From Bacteroidota bacterium (GTDB taxonomy: Bacteria; Bacteroidota; Bacteroidia; Bacteroidales; VadinHA17), in contig DRFJ01000051.1 in NCBI GenBank assembly GCA_011050615.1, positions 62,001-126,000 on the forward strand: a DNA stretch of 64,000 bases, read 5' to 3'. The position numbers were made by a program, and so were the translations under genes. Below are positions 54,653-63,835 of this stretch, one piece after another (the stretch's first letter is position 1; every line of letters starts with the position of its first letter). The notes below the pieces were generated by a model. That model was given only the letters and a program-made list of their open reading frames with translations. It had not been told where the DNA came from and did not search any database.

Positions 54653-55315
54653 CTATTTACCGTTAACCGTTCCTCCCAGCATTGGCACGAATATGAACAA
54701 TCCATGCCTGGTCTCCTCGAATTTACCTTCCTTGCTTTTACAGATGCGTGTCATTACCTGGCTATGAGACCCTCCAACAGGTGCCACCAGGCATCCTCCC
54801 GGTTTTAGCTGTTCAAGTAATTCCCCGGGTATTTCACTTATGGCAGCTGTTATGATTATGGCATCATAAGGTCCGTACTGCGGCTTTCCCTTATAACCGT
54901 CACCGTAAAAGAAATGTGCATTGTAGCCCAGCTTTGCAAGTGTTTTCTGTGCCTTGTTATAAAGTTCCTTCTGCCTCTCAATTGTATAAACCCTTGCTCC
55001 CATTTCAGCAAGTATGGCAGCCTGGTAACCAGAACCCGTACCTATTTCAAGAATTTTATCATGCTTTTTTACATTCAGGAGCTCAGTCTGTACGGCAACT
55101 GTATATGGTTGTGAAATTGTCTGTCCCGCTGATATGGGAAAGGCTTTATCCTGGTAGGCATGATGGAGGAAGGCATTATCCATGAATACATGCCTTGGTA
55201 CCCTGTTCATAGCCTCCAGGACGCTTTCATCCTTTATTCCCTTGGTCCTGAGACCATCAATCAATTTCTGCCTTTTCCCCCTGGCAAGGAAGGAATCGTG
55301 GTCTGATATCATCAT
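54653..55315 (-). CDS. pcm: Protein-L-isoaspartate O-methyltransferase
   Basis: Repair methyltransferase that methylates isoaspartyl residues in aged proteins. It has 220 residues with an AdoMet motif ILEIGTGSGYQAAILAEMG, the substrate-loop AFPISAGQTISQPYTVAVQ, and YDAIIITAAISEIPG. Two ATG codons (55315 and 55312) are adjacent; either may be used. The MBL hydrolase gene follows at 7 bp. Confidence 0.95.
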   Translation of the reverse strand: MMISDHDSFLARGKRQKLIDGLRTKGIKDESVLEAMNRVPRHVFMDNAFLHHAYQDKAFPISAGQTISQPYTVAVQTELLNVKKHDKILEIGTGSGYQAAILAEMGARVYTIERQKELYNKAQKTLAKLGYNAHFFYGDGYKGKPQYGPYDAIIITAAISEIPGELLEQLKPGGCLVAPVGGSHSQVMTRICKSKEGKFEETRHGLFIFVPMLGGTVNGK

Positions 55316-55409
55316 TAAGTTTTAATGTCTGACAAAAATAATAAAAGCAGGCATTTTACAATGAGCATTGAAGCTTCACTTGTCAGTTTGATTTCAACCA
55401 TAATAAGAA

Positions 55410-55979
55410 TCATGAAACGGCAGGTATCAGGCTGGCTTTTTTTAAAGGATAATATTCCGGCCCACCTGGTTTCAGGATGCTCTCATACAGTATCAGCTGG
55501 TTCACAGACTGGGGGGGAAGGTTTTTACTTCCGGGATGCTTCAGAATTTCTGATAATAATTCCCTGTTATCTATATATTTCATCCTGCCCAGGGTGATAT
55601 GGGGCATAAATGATTTATCAGCTTTATAGAGACCCTCATCTTCAAGCTTTTTGCACAGCAGCGCCTGCATATTATACAGCACATCAGGCACTTTTAAGTC
55701 CAGCCATAATACCCGTGGCTGTTTTATATTCCTGAATATTCCGGTGCCTGCAAAAAAAATCTCAAACTCTTTGTATTTTCCTGCTGTCTCCGACATTATA
55801 TCCCCAGCCCTCTTAATCCGGTCTTCATCATTATCCCCAAGGAAGGCAAGGGTAAGATGCATACCGGCAGTGTCGACCCATCTTATTTTTTCATCTTTCA
55901 GGGCCAGTTTATATAAACTGACAAGCCGGGCCAGGGTACTGTTATTTTGAATATCAACGGCTATAAAAATCCTTCTCAT
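55410..55979 (-). CDS. thpR: RNA 2',3'-cyclic phosphodiesterase
   Basis: 2H phosphoesterase (ThpR/LigT family) of 189 residues that opens 2',3'-cyclic phosphates on RNA ends. The two catalytic HxT motifs are MHLTLAFLGD (about residues 41-50) and HITLGRMKY (about 127-135), and the N-terminus MRRIFIAVDI is standard. It follows the large kinase/M23/aminotransferase gene by 10 bp and is probably co-transcribed with it. Confidence 0.94.
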   Translation of the reverse strand: MRRIFIAVDIQNNSTLARLVSLYKLALKDEKIRWVDTAGMHLTLAFLGDNDEDRIKRAGDIMSETAGKYKEFEIFFAGTGIFRNIKQPRVLWLDLKVPDVLYNMQALLCKKLEDEGLYKADKSFMPHITLGRMKYIDNRELLSEILKHPGSKNLPPQSVNQLILYESILKPGGPEYYPLKKASLIPAVS

Positions 55980-55989
55980 AGATTACACT

Positions 55990-58900
55990 TTACCCTGTTA
56001 AGAGTTCATCCTCAAATATCTCTGACAGCCTATCCACCAGTATATCCGCATTTTCCTCATCAAAGGGCATCGGGGGCCTTATTTTCAATACGTTATTATG
56101 CGGGCCGTCTGTCCCGGTTAATATTTTCATTTCCTTTAGCCTTTCCCTGACATAGGATGCTTCAACTCCCGCAGGCTCAAGGCTGTCACGGTTCCTGACA
56201 AGCTCTATACCCAGGAATAAGCCTGATCCCCTGACATCACCCACCAGCGGATATCTGTCCATGAATGGCCTGAGCATACCAAGGAGGCAGGTTCCCGTTT
56301 CGTGTGCATGCTCCATATACTTATCTCTCAAAACAATTTCCAGGGTTTTCTTTCCGACTACTGCAGATACTGTATTTCCCCCGAAGGTGCTGAAAAATTC
56401 CATTCCGGTATTAAAGGCTGCCGCTATCTCCCTTGTCGTTACCACGGCAGCCAGGGGATGACCGTTACCAATCGGTTTGCCCAGTACAACAATATCAGGT
56501 CTTACACCCTGGTCTTCAAAAGCATAAAAGGATGTTCCCATCCGTCCATAGCCCGTTTGCACCTCATCCGCTATGCATACACCGCCATTTCCCCTTACTA
56601 TCCTGTATACCTCATCCAGATATCCCGCCGGAAATATCAGCTGCCCGCCTACACTCGGGCAGGTCTCAGCAATAAAAGCTGCAGGTTTACTACCTTTCTT
56701 TTTCAGCTTAATGACTATCTCTTCTATATGCCCTGCATATTTCAATCCGGCCTCTCTGTCATCGTATTTATATTTGCCCCTGTAGCAATCAGGTACCGGG
56801 GCTACGTGTACCCATGGCGGGCGGCCGCTGCCACCGGGGCCATCATGCTTATATGGTGAAATATCAATCAATGTATTAGTATTACCATGATATGCTCCCT
56901 CAAGCACTATTACGTCTTTCATCCCGGTATAGGTGAAAGCAAGTCTCAGTGCCAGTTCATTAGCCTCACTTGCAGAGTTCAGAAAAAAACATACTTCAAG
57001 TGGTTTTTGGAAAGTTCCCAGTAAAAGCTGCGCAAATTCGCCCGGATGATCATTTAAATACCTTGTATTGGTATTTAGTATTTTCATCTGTTCATAAGCA
57101 GCCTCAATAATCTCGGGATGGCAATGACCTATATGAGGGACATTGTTATAGGCATCGAGGTATTTCTGCCCTTGCCAATCATACATGTATTGCATATATC
57201 CGCGTACCATCTTAACTGGTTTACGGTAGCTGAGACTTAGATTCTCCGCAAAATATTTCTTCCTCCTTCTCCATGTTTCATCAGCTGTTTTCTCTTTTTC
57301 AGGGAAACAGACTGAAGGTATGTTCAGAAAAAGGTCAGGATCGGGTGATAATAAGAACCAGGCATTTCTCTCCCATGGTTTGCATACTCCCGGGAAGTCA
57401 ATTCCATAGCCCAGAAGATCTGTCATTATCTGGAAGTGGAGGTGAGGACTCCATCCTCCGTTCTCTGTAATGTCTCCAATCCAGGCAAAGACTTCACCTT
57501 TCTTTAGTTTTTTACCCTCTACAATCCCTTCTGATGATTTTCCTGCCAGGTGCCCGTAGAGTGTGAAAAACTCATCGCCTGTACCGGTCTGATGTTTCAG
57601 GATTATCATATGCCCGTAATCCAGCCCACCAGGCTTATAGTTGTAAAGATGAACTGTCGCGTCTGCAGGTGCATGAACCGGCGTCCCGGCAGGAGCAAAG
57701 ATATCGATTCCCAGGTGAATTGTCCTGTCCTCAGCAGTTCTGTATTGCCTATTCCGGAAAACACTTGATGAATACAGTATACGGGCTTCGGCAAAACGCC
57801 CTATTCCGAATTTTCTCCGATGTCTTTTCAGTTCCTCTTCAATCCTTACTCCCAGCCTGCCAGCTGTATTCATTAGGGGATCGCTTTCAACGAGGCTCCC
57901 GTTTACACCCAGATTCAACACCAGGCAATTCTTGTCGGTCATATGCTCACCCAGCAATGGATAAGCATCTTTCCCTATGTTTTCAACTGTGGAAATCAGT
58001 CTGCTTATTTTCCCGGGAGGTTTCATGCCACAGGCTTCCCTGAAAATGGTTTCAGCAAATAAGGGATGTATTTTCCCAAGGGCGGGGATTATTTTTTTTA
58101 TCGGTTCCTGGCTTATGGCAAGGTAACTGTCGCCCGGGCGCTCCCTCTGCTGTGAGGCAGCTATACATATACTGAGGGCAAGCCTCGTTTTCGCCATGGT
58201 AAAAAGTACCCTGATCTCCTTATCTCTGAGAGCAAATACCTTATGGTAGCCACTCAGGACGCTGGCAGCATCACGCAGGGGTTCATCCTTCCCCAGCATA
58301 AGATAGGCTATTGCAACTGCAACGTTCGCCACAGTATAACTGTAAACCATATCGCCAAAGTCAATAAAACCCTCTATCTCAGGTTTTTTCTCAAAAAGAC
58401 CGGTGTCTGGATTTACAATAATATTATAGTCATTGACATCATTATGGATTACACTGCGCCTCAATTCAGCGGCTTCGGGTTTTACTATCTCCCTGTATTC
58501 ACCGAGGGTATTTTTAATAAATACAGCGAGTTCCTCATCGCTTATAAGCCCGATGTTTTTAACAGCAATTTTTTCAAAGTTTGCCAGGTCCCATTTAAAA
58601 TCACGATCGAAGCCCTTATTATAATACCCTTCCAGTGCAGCATCAATCCTGCCGAGTTTCATTCCCAGGTCTGTGATCATTTCGGCCGGGTGATTTTTCA
58701 GTAGTCCCACAGGCCTGCCCCTGAAATAGGTCACCAGCCTGGCACGGTATTTTTCATCAGGCGATACCACGAACTCAGCAATATCATTACCCATTTTGTC
58801 CTGTACAATCACAGGGCACAAGGACACCCTTTCTGACAGGAATTTAAGCACATCATTCTGGGCTTCTATAAATTCATCATCCTCACAAGGATTGGTGATC

Positions 58901-59052
58901 TTAAGGACATATTCGGAACCATCCCCTGCAGTTAGCAGGACATTCTGATCCCTTTCCCCGTTCAGTTCACTGCAACTGACGGATAAACCATATTTAAGAT
59001 TGATAAATCTTTCTATTTCCTCCGTACCGATATTTGGTTTGTTTTTTACCAT
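55990..59052 (-). CDS. Kinase (APH) - M23 peptidase - class III aminotransferase fusion
   Basis: A 1020-residue cytoplasmic protein (no signal peptide) with three enzyme domains. (1) About 15-335, aminoglycoside phosphotransferase/hydroxylysine-kinase fold: catalytic Asp205 and Asn210 in HNDVNDYN, metal Asp231 in IDFGD. (2) About 420-560, M23 LytM-like fold with all residues in place: H446 and D450 in HLGIDIFAPAG, H501 in YGHLAG, H537 and H539 in PHLHFQ. (3) About 600-1020, class III PLP aminotransferase with PLP Lys859 in LGKPIGNGHP. Kinase plus class III enzyme fits a 'phosphorylate, then eliminate phosphate' route, as in hydroxylysine kinase with its phospho-lyase, but an ordinary transaminase is possible. 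The middle domain is unexplained. I recall similar fusions in other bacteria. It leads an operon with thpR. Confidence 0.88.
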   Translation of the reverse strand: MVKNKPNIGTEEIERFINLKYGLSVSCSELNGERDQNVLLTAGDGSEYVLKITNPCEDDEFIEAQNDVLKFLSERVSLCPVIVQDKMGNDIAEFVVSPDEKYRARLVTYFRGRPVGLLKNHPAEMITDLGMKLGRIDAALEGYYNKGFDRDFKWDLANFEKIAVKNIGLISDEELAVFIKNTLGEYREIVKPEAAELRRSVIHNDVNDYNIIVNPDTGLFEKKPEIEGFIDFGDMVYSYTVANVAVAIAYLMLGKDEPLRDAASVLSGYHKVFALRDKEIRVLFTMAKTRLALSICIAASQQRERPGDSYLAISQEPIKKIIPALGKIHPLFAETIFREACGMKPPGKISRLISTVENIGKDAYPLLGEHMTDKNCLVLNLGVNGSLVESDPLMNTAGRLGVRIEEELKRHRRKFGIGRFAEARILYSSSVFRNRQYRTAEDRTIHLGIDIFAPAGTPVHAPADATVHLYNYKPGGLDYGHMIILKHQTGTGDEFFTLYGHLAGKSSEGIVEGKKLKKGEVFAWIGDITENGGWSPHLHFQIMTDLLGYGIDFPGVCKPWERNAWFLLSPDPDLFLNIPSVCFPEKEKTADETWRRRKKYFAENLSLSYRKPVKMVRGYMQYMYDWQGQKYLDAYNNVPHIGHCHPEIIEAAYEQMKILNTNTRYLNDHPGEFAQLLLGTFQKPLEVCFFLNSASEANELALRLAFTYTGMKDVIVLEGAYHGNTNTLIDISPYKHDGPGGSGRPPWVHVAPVPDCYRGKYKYDDREAGLKYAGHIEEIVIKLKKKGSKPAAFIAETCPSVGGQLIFPAGYLDEVYRIVRGNGGVCIADEVQTGYGRMGTSFYAFEDQGVRPDIVVLGKPIGNGHPLAAVVTTREIAAAFNTGMEFFSTFGGNTVSAVVGKKTLEIVLRDKYMEHAHETGTCLLGMLRPFMDRYPLVGDVRGSGLFLGIELVRNRDSLEPAGVEASYVRERLKEMKILTGTDGPHNNVLKIRPPMPFDEENADILVDRLSEIFEDELLTG

Positions 59053-59202
59053 TTATTGTAGCATCCTGATTTATAATACTTTTTCTTTAGACGTGCACAC
59101 TACGCCTCTCAACTTTCGGCTTTAGCCTGGCTGCTGCCCTCATTTCATTTGGCCGGGGTTTTCACTTCCTTCAGACTTTTTTCCCTTTCGACTACTTTTC
59201 CT

Positions 59203-59234
59203 TTTGTACTTTTTCCTTTGTATTTTTATCTTTA
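59203..59234 (+). promoter_or_regulatory. Possible elbB promoter
   Basis: TTTG at 59203-59206, a 20-nt spacer and TATCTTTA at 59227-59234 (7 of 8 to TAnnTTTG). The ATG at 59257 follows 22 nt later. The surrounding ~200 bp gap is pyrimidine-rich and otherwise empty. Confidence 0.4.
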
Positions 59235-59256
59235 CTAATCAAAACCATAAAGTTAT

Positions 59257-59907
59257 ATGAAATTTGCAATAATATTATCAGGATGCGGGGTTTTTGACGG
59301 TGCCGAGATACATGAATCGGTCATGACTATGCTGGCAATAGCAAAAAACGGTGGCAGTTACGACATTTTTGCTCCGGATGTACGCCAGCACCATGTCATC
59401 AATCATCTAAAGGGTGAGGAGATGGATGAGCAAAGGAATGTACTGGTTGAGGCAGCCCGTATAGCAAGAGGCAAGATAAAGGCGCTTCATGAATACAGCC
59501 CCGGAGATTATGATGCTTTGATCATACCGGGAGGGTTTGGAGTAGCAAAAAATCTTTGCACCTATGCTATTGACGGAACTGATTTTTACGTCGACAAGGT
59601 TGTTGAAAAAGCATTGAAATCGACTCATGCTGCAGGCAAAGCCATAGGAGCCTTATGCATTTCGCCGGTTCTTCTGGCCGGAGTGTTTGAAGGTATTGAT
59701 GTCACCATAGGAAAGGACAAAAGCACTGCTGCTGATATTGAAAAGCTGGGAGCTGTTCATATTGAGACCGGCCCCTGCGAAATAGTCGTAGACAATGCCA
59801 GTAAAATAGTGAGCACTCCCGCCTATATGCTTGATTCAGGCATTGAGGATATATATGCCGGTGCCGATAATCTTGTGAAGGCTATTATTGAAATGGTGAA
59901 AGGGTAA
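59257..59907 (+). CDS. elbB: ElbB-type DJ-1/PfpI-family glyoxalase
   Basis: DJ-1/PfpI superfamily protein of 216 residues, the ElbB (isoprenoid biosynthesis glyoxalase) subgroup. The N-terminus MKFAIILSGCGVFDGAEIHE is diagnostic, with the conserved Glu, and the nucleophile elbow is GALCISPVLL with Cys134. ElbB of E. coli has glyoxalase-like activity in vitro and a poorly understood link to isoprenoid production. It is monocistronic and converges on the DUF4294 gene 7 bp away. Confidence 0.93.
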   Translation: MKFAIILSGCGVFDGAEIHESVMTMLAIAKNGGSYDIFAPDVRQHHVINHLKGEEMDEQRNVLVEAARIARGKIKALHEYSPGDYDALIIPGGFGVAKNLCTYAIDGTDFYVDKVVEKALKSTHAAGKAIGALCISPVLLAGVFEGIDVTIGKDKSTAADIEKLGAVHIETGPCEIVVDNASKIVSTPAYMLDSGIEDIYAGADNLVKAIIEMVKG

Positions 59908-59914
59908 AGGCCTG

Positions 59915-60529
59915 TCAGAGCCTTCCATGCTCAATTTCATATATTACCTTCTCAATAAGGTAATCTTTTCCCTCTGGCTCATATTCCGATTTCAGGTTGG
60001 AGCCAAAGATACGGGCGATACCCTGCCAGAAGAAAGCAGATAATGAGCCTCTGTAATCGCGTATTATATCATATGATGTATTTCGCGTTTCCCTGTCTAT
60101 AAGCTTTATAAGTATTCTACCCTGGGTTATTGTCATATGCCTGATATCATCCTCGTACTCCCCGAACAAATCGGTTTCAAGATCTTTCAGGAACTGTTTT
60201 CTGGCCTTTTCCCCTTCTATTTGTTGAAGAGTATCATTTATTTCGGTAAATTTTTCCCTTACCACCAGGGCATAGGGGTATACTTTTTTCACATTATGCA
60301 CCAGCCTCTGGTATCTCCACCACCGGAAACGCTCTTTCAGGCCCACTTTTTTTACAACATTTATTTCATCCAGCTCAATCTCAGGCATAGTCTCGCCATC
60401 ACGAGTTACATTTTCAAGGATAAAAAAACGGTCACGGACTGAATCAATCTTGTGCATTACGGTGTCCTGTCCGCCCAGTGACAAAGCCGGCAGAAATAAG
60501 AGCGCTATATTTAAAATCCACTTCAACAT
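59915..60529 (-). CDS. Exported DUF4294-family protein
   Basis: A 204-residue protein from the ATG at 60529. The TTG at 60538 lies within the predicted -7 box and is not a plausible start. The N-terminus LKWILNIALLFLPALSLGG is a signal peptide or anchor. The rest is charged and helical with WWRYQRLVHNVKKVYPYA and KQFLKDLETDLFGEYEDDIR, features I associate with DUF4294 of Bacteroidota. Function is unknown. The conserved segment MTITQGRILIKLIDRETRNT follows. It is divergent from DUF3267. Confidence 0.82.
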   Translation of the reverse strand: MLKWILNIALLFLPALSLGGQDTVMHKIDSVRDRFFILENVTRDGETMPEIELDEINVVKKVGLKERFRWWRYQRLVHNVKKVYPYALVVREKFTEINDTLQQIEGEKARKQFLKDLETDLFGEYEDDIRHMTITQGRILIKLIDRETRNTSYDIIRDYRGSLSAFFWQGIARIFGSNLKSEYEPEGKDYLIEKVIYEIEHGRL

Positions 60530-60535
60530 ACCGTA

Positions 60536-60543
60536 CAAAATTA
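60536..60543 (-). promoter_or_regulatory. -7 box of DUF4294, near-leaderless start
   Basis: Minus strand TAATTTTG (exact TAnnTTTG) ends 6 nt before the ATG at 60529, so the transcript would have almost no leader. Confidence 0.45.
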
Positions 60544-60584
60544 ATTAATCCTTCCTATATGTTGTTATTAATAACGAGTATAAA

Positions 60585-60592
60585 TACATTTG
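60585..60592 (+). promoter_or_regulatory. -7 box of DUF3267 gene, near-leaderless start
   Basis: TACATTTG (exact TAnnTTTG) ends 7 nt before the ATG at 60600. GTTG at 60561-60564, 20 nt upstream, may be the -33 element. Confidence 0.5.
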
Positions 60593-60599
60593 TGCAATC

Positions 60600-61235
60600 A
60601 TGGGCTACAAAGTTGATGATATCATTAAGAATGACCGTTTCAGGCATTTATATACTCTGTCATATGATGATATTATCCCCTTTGTTTTTAAGTACATCAA
60701 AAAGCATACCTTTCCCATAATCCTGGCATGGTCATTTCTGCTGGCCGTTATTATCTGGATGATAGATTTCCGTTTTGCCCTGGCAGGAAATTTCAGGTTT
60801 TTGTATATTCTTATGCACAGTTTCATCGGTTTTATAGTTATCCCCATGCTTCTGGTCATCCCCCATGAATTTTTGCATATTGTACCGTATTTCCTCGGAG
60901 GGGCAAGAAATATACGTGTTGGTGCCGACTGGAAACAGTATTATTTTTATGTGACATCACATCTTTACCCTGTAGGTCCCTTTCTTTTTATCACCGTTGC
61001 ACTAACACCTTTCATCCTGATAAGTGCAGGGCTGATATACCTGGTTTGTATTCTGCAGTCACCCCTCTGGACCTGGAGCCTCTTATGCACTCTATTTATG
61101 CACACGACGATGTCAGCAGGCGATTTTGCCCTTATCAATTTTTACTGGACCAACCGTGATAGGAAGATCGTCACCTGGGACGACGCTGACAGGAAAGAAT
61201 CATATTTTTATGAGGAAACGAATGAGGAGAGATGA
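60600..61235 (+). CDS. DUF3267 membrane protein with HExxH motif
   Basis: Integral membrane protein of 211 residues with four predicted membrane segments (about 40-60, 65-85, 125-150, 155-178). Between the second and third lies H89-E90-F-L-H93 in PHEFLHIVPYFLGG, a zincin-like HExxH typical of the DUF3267 family. Together with a later Asp in SAGDFALINFYW this suggests an intramembrane or membrane-embedded metalloprotease, but activity is unproven and substrate unknown. It is divergent from the DUF4294 gene and upstream of an MFS gene. Confidence 0.85.
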   Translation: MGYKVDDIIKNDRFRHLYTLSYDDIIPFVFKYIKKHTFPIILAWSFLLAVIIWMIDFRFALAGNFRFLYILMHSFIGFIVIPMLLVIPHEFLHIVPYFLGGARNIRVGADWKQYYFYVTSHLYPVGPFLFITVALTPFILISAGLIYLVCILQSPLWTWSLLCTLFMHTTMSAGDFALINFYWTNRDRKIVTWDDADRKESYFYEETNEER

Positions 61236-61325
61236 AATGCTGGAGAGTCAATTGTGAACCGGGTCCTTTATCAACTTTATCAACTTTCTTATATATTTAC
61301 ATCTTCTTTCTAAAACTACAGTAAG

Positions 61326-62753
61326 ATGAGTAAGCTGGCAGAAGTACTGAAAAAATTCCCGCGTGTTTTCTGGGTGTCCAACATAATGGAATTATTTGAA
61401 AGGTGGGCATGGTATGGTTTTTATAACGCTTTTGCCCTCTATCTCACTCTTTCAAAGGATACGGGTGCCCTGGGCTTTAGCCAGGTACAAAAAGGTGCCA
61501 TTATAGGAACCGGTTCAATGCTGCTTTACTTCCTGCCCGTAATAACAGGTGCCATAGCCGACAGGATTGGATACAAAAAGGTACTTATATTTTCATATAC
61601 CGCTTATGTTGCAGGGTTTTTCATGGTTGGCACCTTTGAATCATACGGTCTTGTTTTTGCCGCCTATATTTTCCTGGCACTGGCAGGTGCTCTGTTCAAG
61701 CCTGTCATCTCCGGTATGATAGCAAAAACCACAACAGATGAAACGGCATCCGTAGGCTTCGGTATATTTTACATTATGGTCAATATTGGTGGCTTCATAG
61801 GTCCCTTCATTGCCGGTTTTCTTTATAAAGTTGACTGGAACCTGGTATTTCTGATGTCTATTGTTACTATTGCCATAAACTATATTTTCGTCTTTTTCTT
61901 TTTTAAGGAACCATACAGGGCGCCTTCGGGTGTTAAATTCCTTCAAAATATCGGTATAGCTTTCAAAAATATCTGGCTTACGCTTAATAACTGCAAATAT
62001 GTACTCTTTCTTGTTATAATGGGTTTGTTCTGGACAGCTTTCAACCAGCTTTATTACTCCTTTCCTGTCTTCCTCGATCAATGGGTTGACATGGATAAAA
62101 TAGCTTATTTACTGGGGCTCCCGGCAGGCACCATTACTGCTCCCACAATTAGCAGCATGAATGCCTTCTTTATCATAGCATTGCAAATGTTGGTTTCTTC
62201 TGTCAGTATGCGATACAGACCATTACAATCAATGATTACCGGTATAATGATACTGGGTGGCGGGCTGCTGCTTATGTTCCTGACACGGAATCCATGGATT
62301 ATGCTGGTAGGTGTTCTTATATTCGCAATTGGCGAAATGGCCTCATCCCCGAAATTCAATGAGTATGTTGGCCGCATTGCTCCTCCTGACAAAAAGGCCC
62401 TTTACATGGGTACTGTCTTCCTGGCAATAGCCATAGGGCACTTCCTTGCAGGATGGGTGTCCGGTAAGCCCTTCGAGGTACTGGCTGATAAATATTACCT
62501 GCTGTCTAAGGCGATAGAGCAAAAAGGTTATACCATCCGGCCCATATCCGACCAGTTCACGCAAACCCAGTATTTCGAAAAAGCCCAGGAACTTTTTGGC
62601 ATGGACGGTCAACAGCTTACCAGTTACCTCTGGGATAGCTATCACCCATCCAGTGTATGGGTCTTGTTTACCGGAATTGCCGTTGCCGCCAGCCTCCTCC
62701 TACTGCTTTACGATAAATTCATACTTAAAGGACAATCAAATAAAGTAAAATAA
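61326..62753 (+). CDS. MFS transporter, POT-like
   Basis: Inner-membrane carrier of 475 residues with 12 or more hydrophobic segments. The first helix, NIMELFERWAWYGFYNAFAL, echoes the ExxERFxYYG signature of proton-coupled oligopeptide transporters, and the loop GAIADRIGYKKVLIFSY is the MFS motif A. About 50 residues of a charged loop (SKAIEQKGYTIRPISDQF) near the C-terminus is atypical. Substrate could be peptides or another small solute. A PHP phosphoesterase gene follows at 10 bp, so the two are probably co-expressed. Confidence 0.88.
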   Translation: MSKLAEVLKKFPRVFWVSNIMELFERWAWYGFYNAFALYLTLSKDTGALGFSQVQKGAIIGTGSMLLYFLPVITGAIADRIGYKKVLIFSYTAYVAGFFMVGTFESYGLVFAAYIFLALAGALFKPVISGMIAKTTTDETASVGFGIFYIMVNIGGFIGPFIAGFLYKVDWNLVFLMSIVTIAINYIFVFFFFKEPYRAPSGVKFLQNIGIAFKNIWLTLNNCKYVLFLVIMGLFWTAFNQLYYSFPVFLDQWVDMDKIAYLLGLPAGTITAPTISSMNAFFIIALQMLVSSVSMRYRPLQSMITGIMILGGGLLLMFLTRNPWIMLVGVLIFAIGEMASSPKFNEYVGRIAPPDKKALYMGTVFLAIAIGHFLAGWVSGKPFEVLADKYYLLSKAIEQKGYTIRPISDQFTQTQYFEKAQELFGMDGQQLTSYLWDSYHPSSVWVLFTGIAVAASLLLLLYDKFILKGQSNKVK

Positions 62754-62763
62754 TAAATTAATC

Positions 62764-63822
62764 ATGAAAAAGTTAAGTATCTTCATTGTTATTCTGTTGA
62801 TAAGCCTTAGCCTGGCTAATGGACAGAAGAAAATAATTAACATTCCCGACATACCGGGATATATTACCCTGAAGTGTGACTTTCACATTCATACTGTCTT
62901 TTCTGACGGCAACGTATGGCCTACTTACAGGGTAGATGAGGCCTGGAAAGACGGGCTTGACGTGCTTGCCATAAGCGATCACCTGGAGTACCAGCCTCAT
63001 AGAGAATACATCCCAACTGATCACAATGCTGCTTACGAAATAGCAGCAGGACTGGCAAAGGAAAGAAACCTTATCCTCATACATTCAACAGAGATAACAC
63101 GAAGCATGCCCCCGGGGCACCTTAATGCCCTTTTCCTCGAGGATGCAGCAGCAATTTACCGGGACGATCCCTTTGAGACCATTGAAAAAGCTGTGGAGCA
63201 GGGTGCCTTCATACAATGGAATCACCCGGGATGGAAAGCACAGGAGCCGGACGGCATACCTAAGCTTTATGATATTCACAGGGAATTGCTGGATAAGGCT
63301 TATATACATGGAATTGAATTTTTCAACTATACAGAATATTATCCTAATATCCTTGAATGGTGCAGGGAATATAAGCTGGCAGTATTAGCCAACAGTGATG
63401 AACACGAAGTTATTTCCGAAAATTACGGCCATTTCACACGTCCCATGACCCTTGTTTTTGCCAGAGAGCGTACTGAAGAGTCTATTAAGGAAGCCATGTT
63501 TGATACGCGTACACTGGCCTACTTTTATAATACCCTTGCAGGCAGGGAAGATCTGCTCAGGCAGGTTTTTGAGGCAAGTATTTCTGCAGGGAAGCCCTAT
63601 TATGAAAATGAAAGGTATGAATGGATTGAAATTAAAAATAATTCAGATATCCCCTTTCAGATGATAAACGGAACACCGGGTGCAGCAGCAGAATTTACCA
63701 TAGAAGCAAACAGCATTACAACACTGCGCATCGAAAAAGGAAGCGAAAATCCCCTTGAATGGGATATAAAAAACATGCTCACCGGCTATGAAGAATATCT
63801 GCACGTAGTGTTGGATCATTAG
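62764..63822 (+). CDS. Exported PHP-domain phosphoesterase
   Basis: PHP-fold metal-dependent phosphoesterase of 352 residues. It has signal peptide KLSIFIVILLISLSLANGQ and so acts outside the cytoplasm. Metal motifs: CDFHIHTVFSDGNVWP (HxH), ISDHLEYQPH, ILIHSTEITRS, WNHPG and NSDEHEVI. A C-terminal ~80 residues form a small beta domain. PHP enzymes hydrolyse phosphate esters such as histidinol phosphate; here the exported location points to an extracytoplasmic phosphate ester or trimming role. It lies 10 bp after the MFS gene. Confidence 0.9.
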   Translation: MKKLSIFIVILLISLSLANGQKKIINIPDIPGYITLKCDFHIHTVFSDGNVWPTYRVDEAWKDGLDVLAISDHLEYQPHREYIPTDHNAAYEIAAGLAKERNLILIHSTEITRSMPPGHLNALFLEDAAAIYRDDPFETIEKAVEQGAFIQWNHPGWKAQEPDGIPKLYDIHRELLDKAYIHGIEFFNYTEYYPNILEWCREYKLAVLANSDEHEVISENYGHFTRPMTLVFARERTEESIKEAMFDTRTLAYFYNTLAGREDLLRQVFEASISAGKPYYENERYEWIEIKNNSDIPFQMINGTPGAAAEFTIEANSITTLRIEKGSENPLEWDIKNMLTGYEEYLHVVLDH

Positions 63823-63835
63823 GTAGAAGAAACGA

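Noticed and set aside
56302-56859. 185-residue plus-strand frame opposite the fusion gene
   Set aside because: Antisense to the aminotransferase domain; composition is typical of shadow frames.
59053-59256. Gene or RNA in the gap before elbB
   Set aside because: The gap is pyrimidine-rich with no reading frame, tRNA fold or clear structure beyond a possible promoter.
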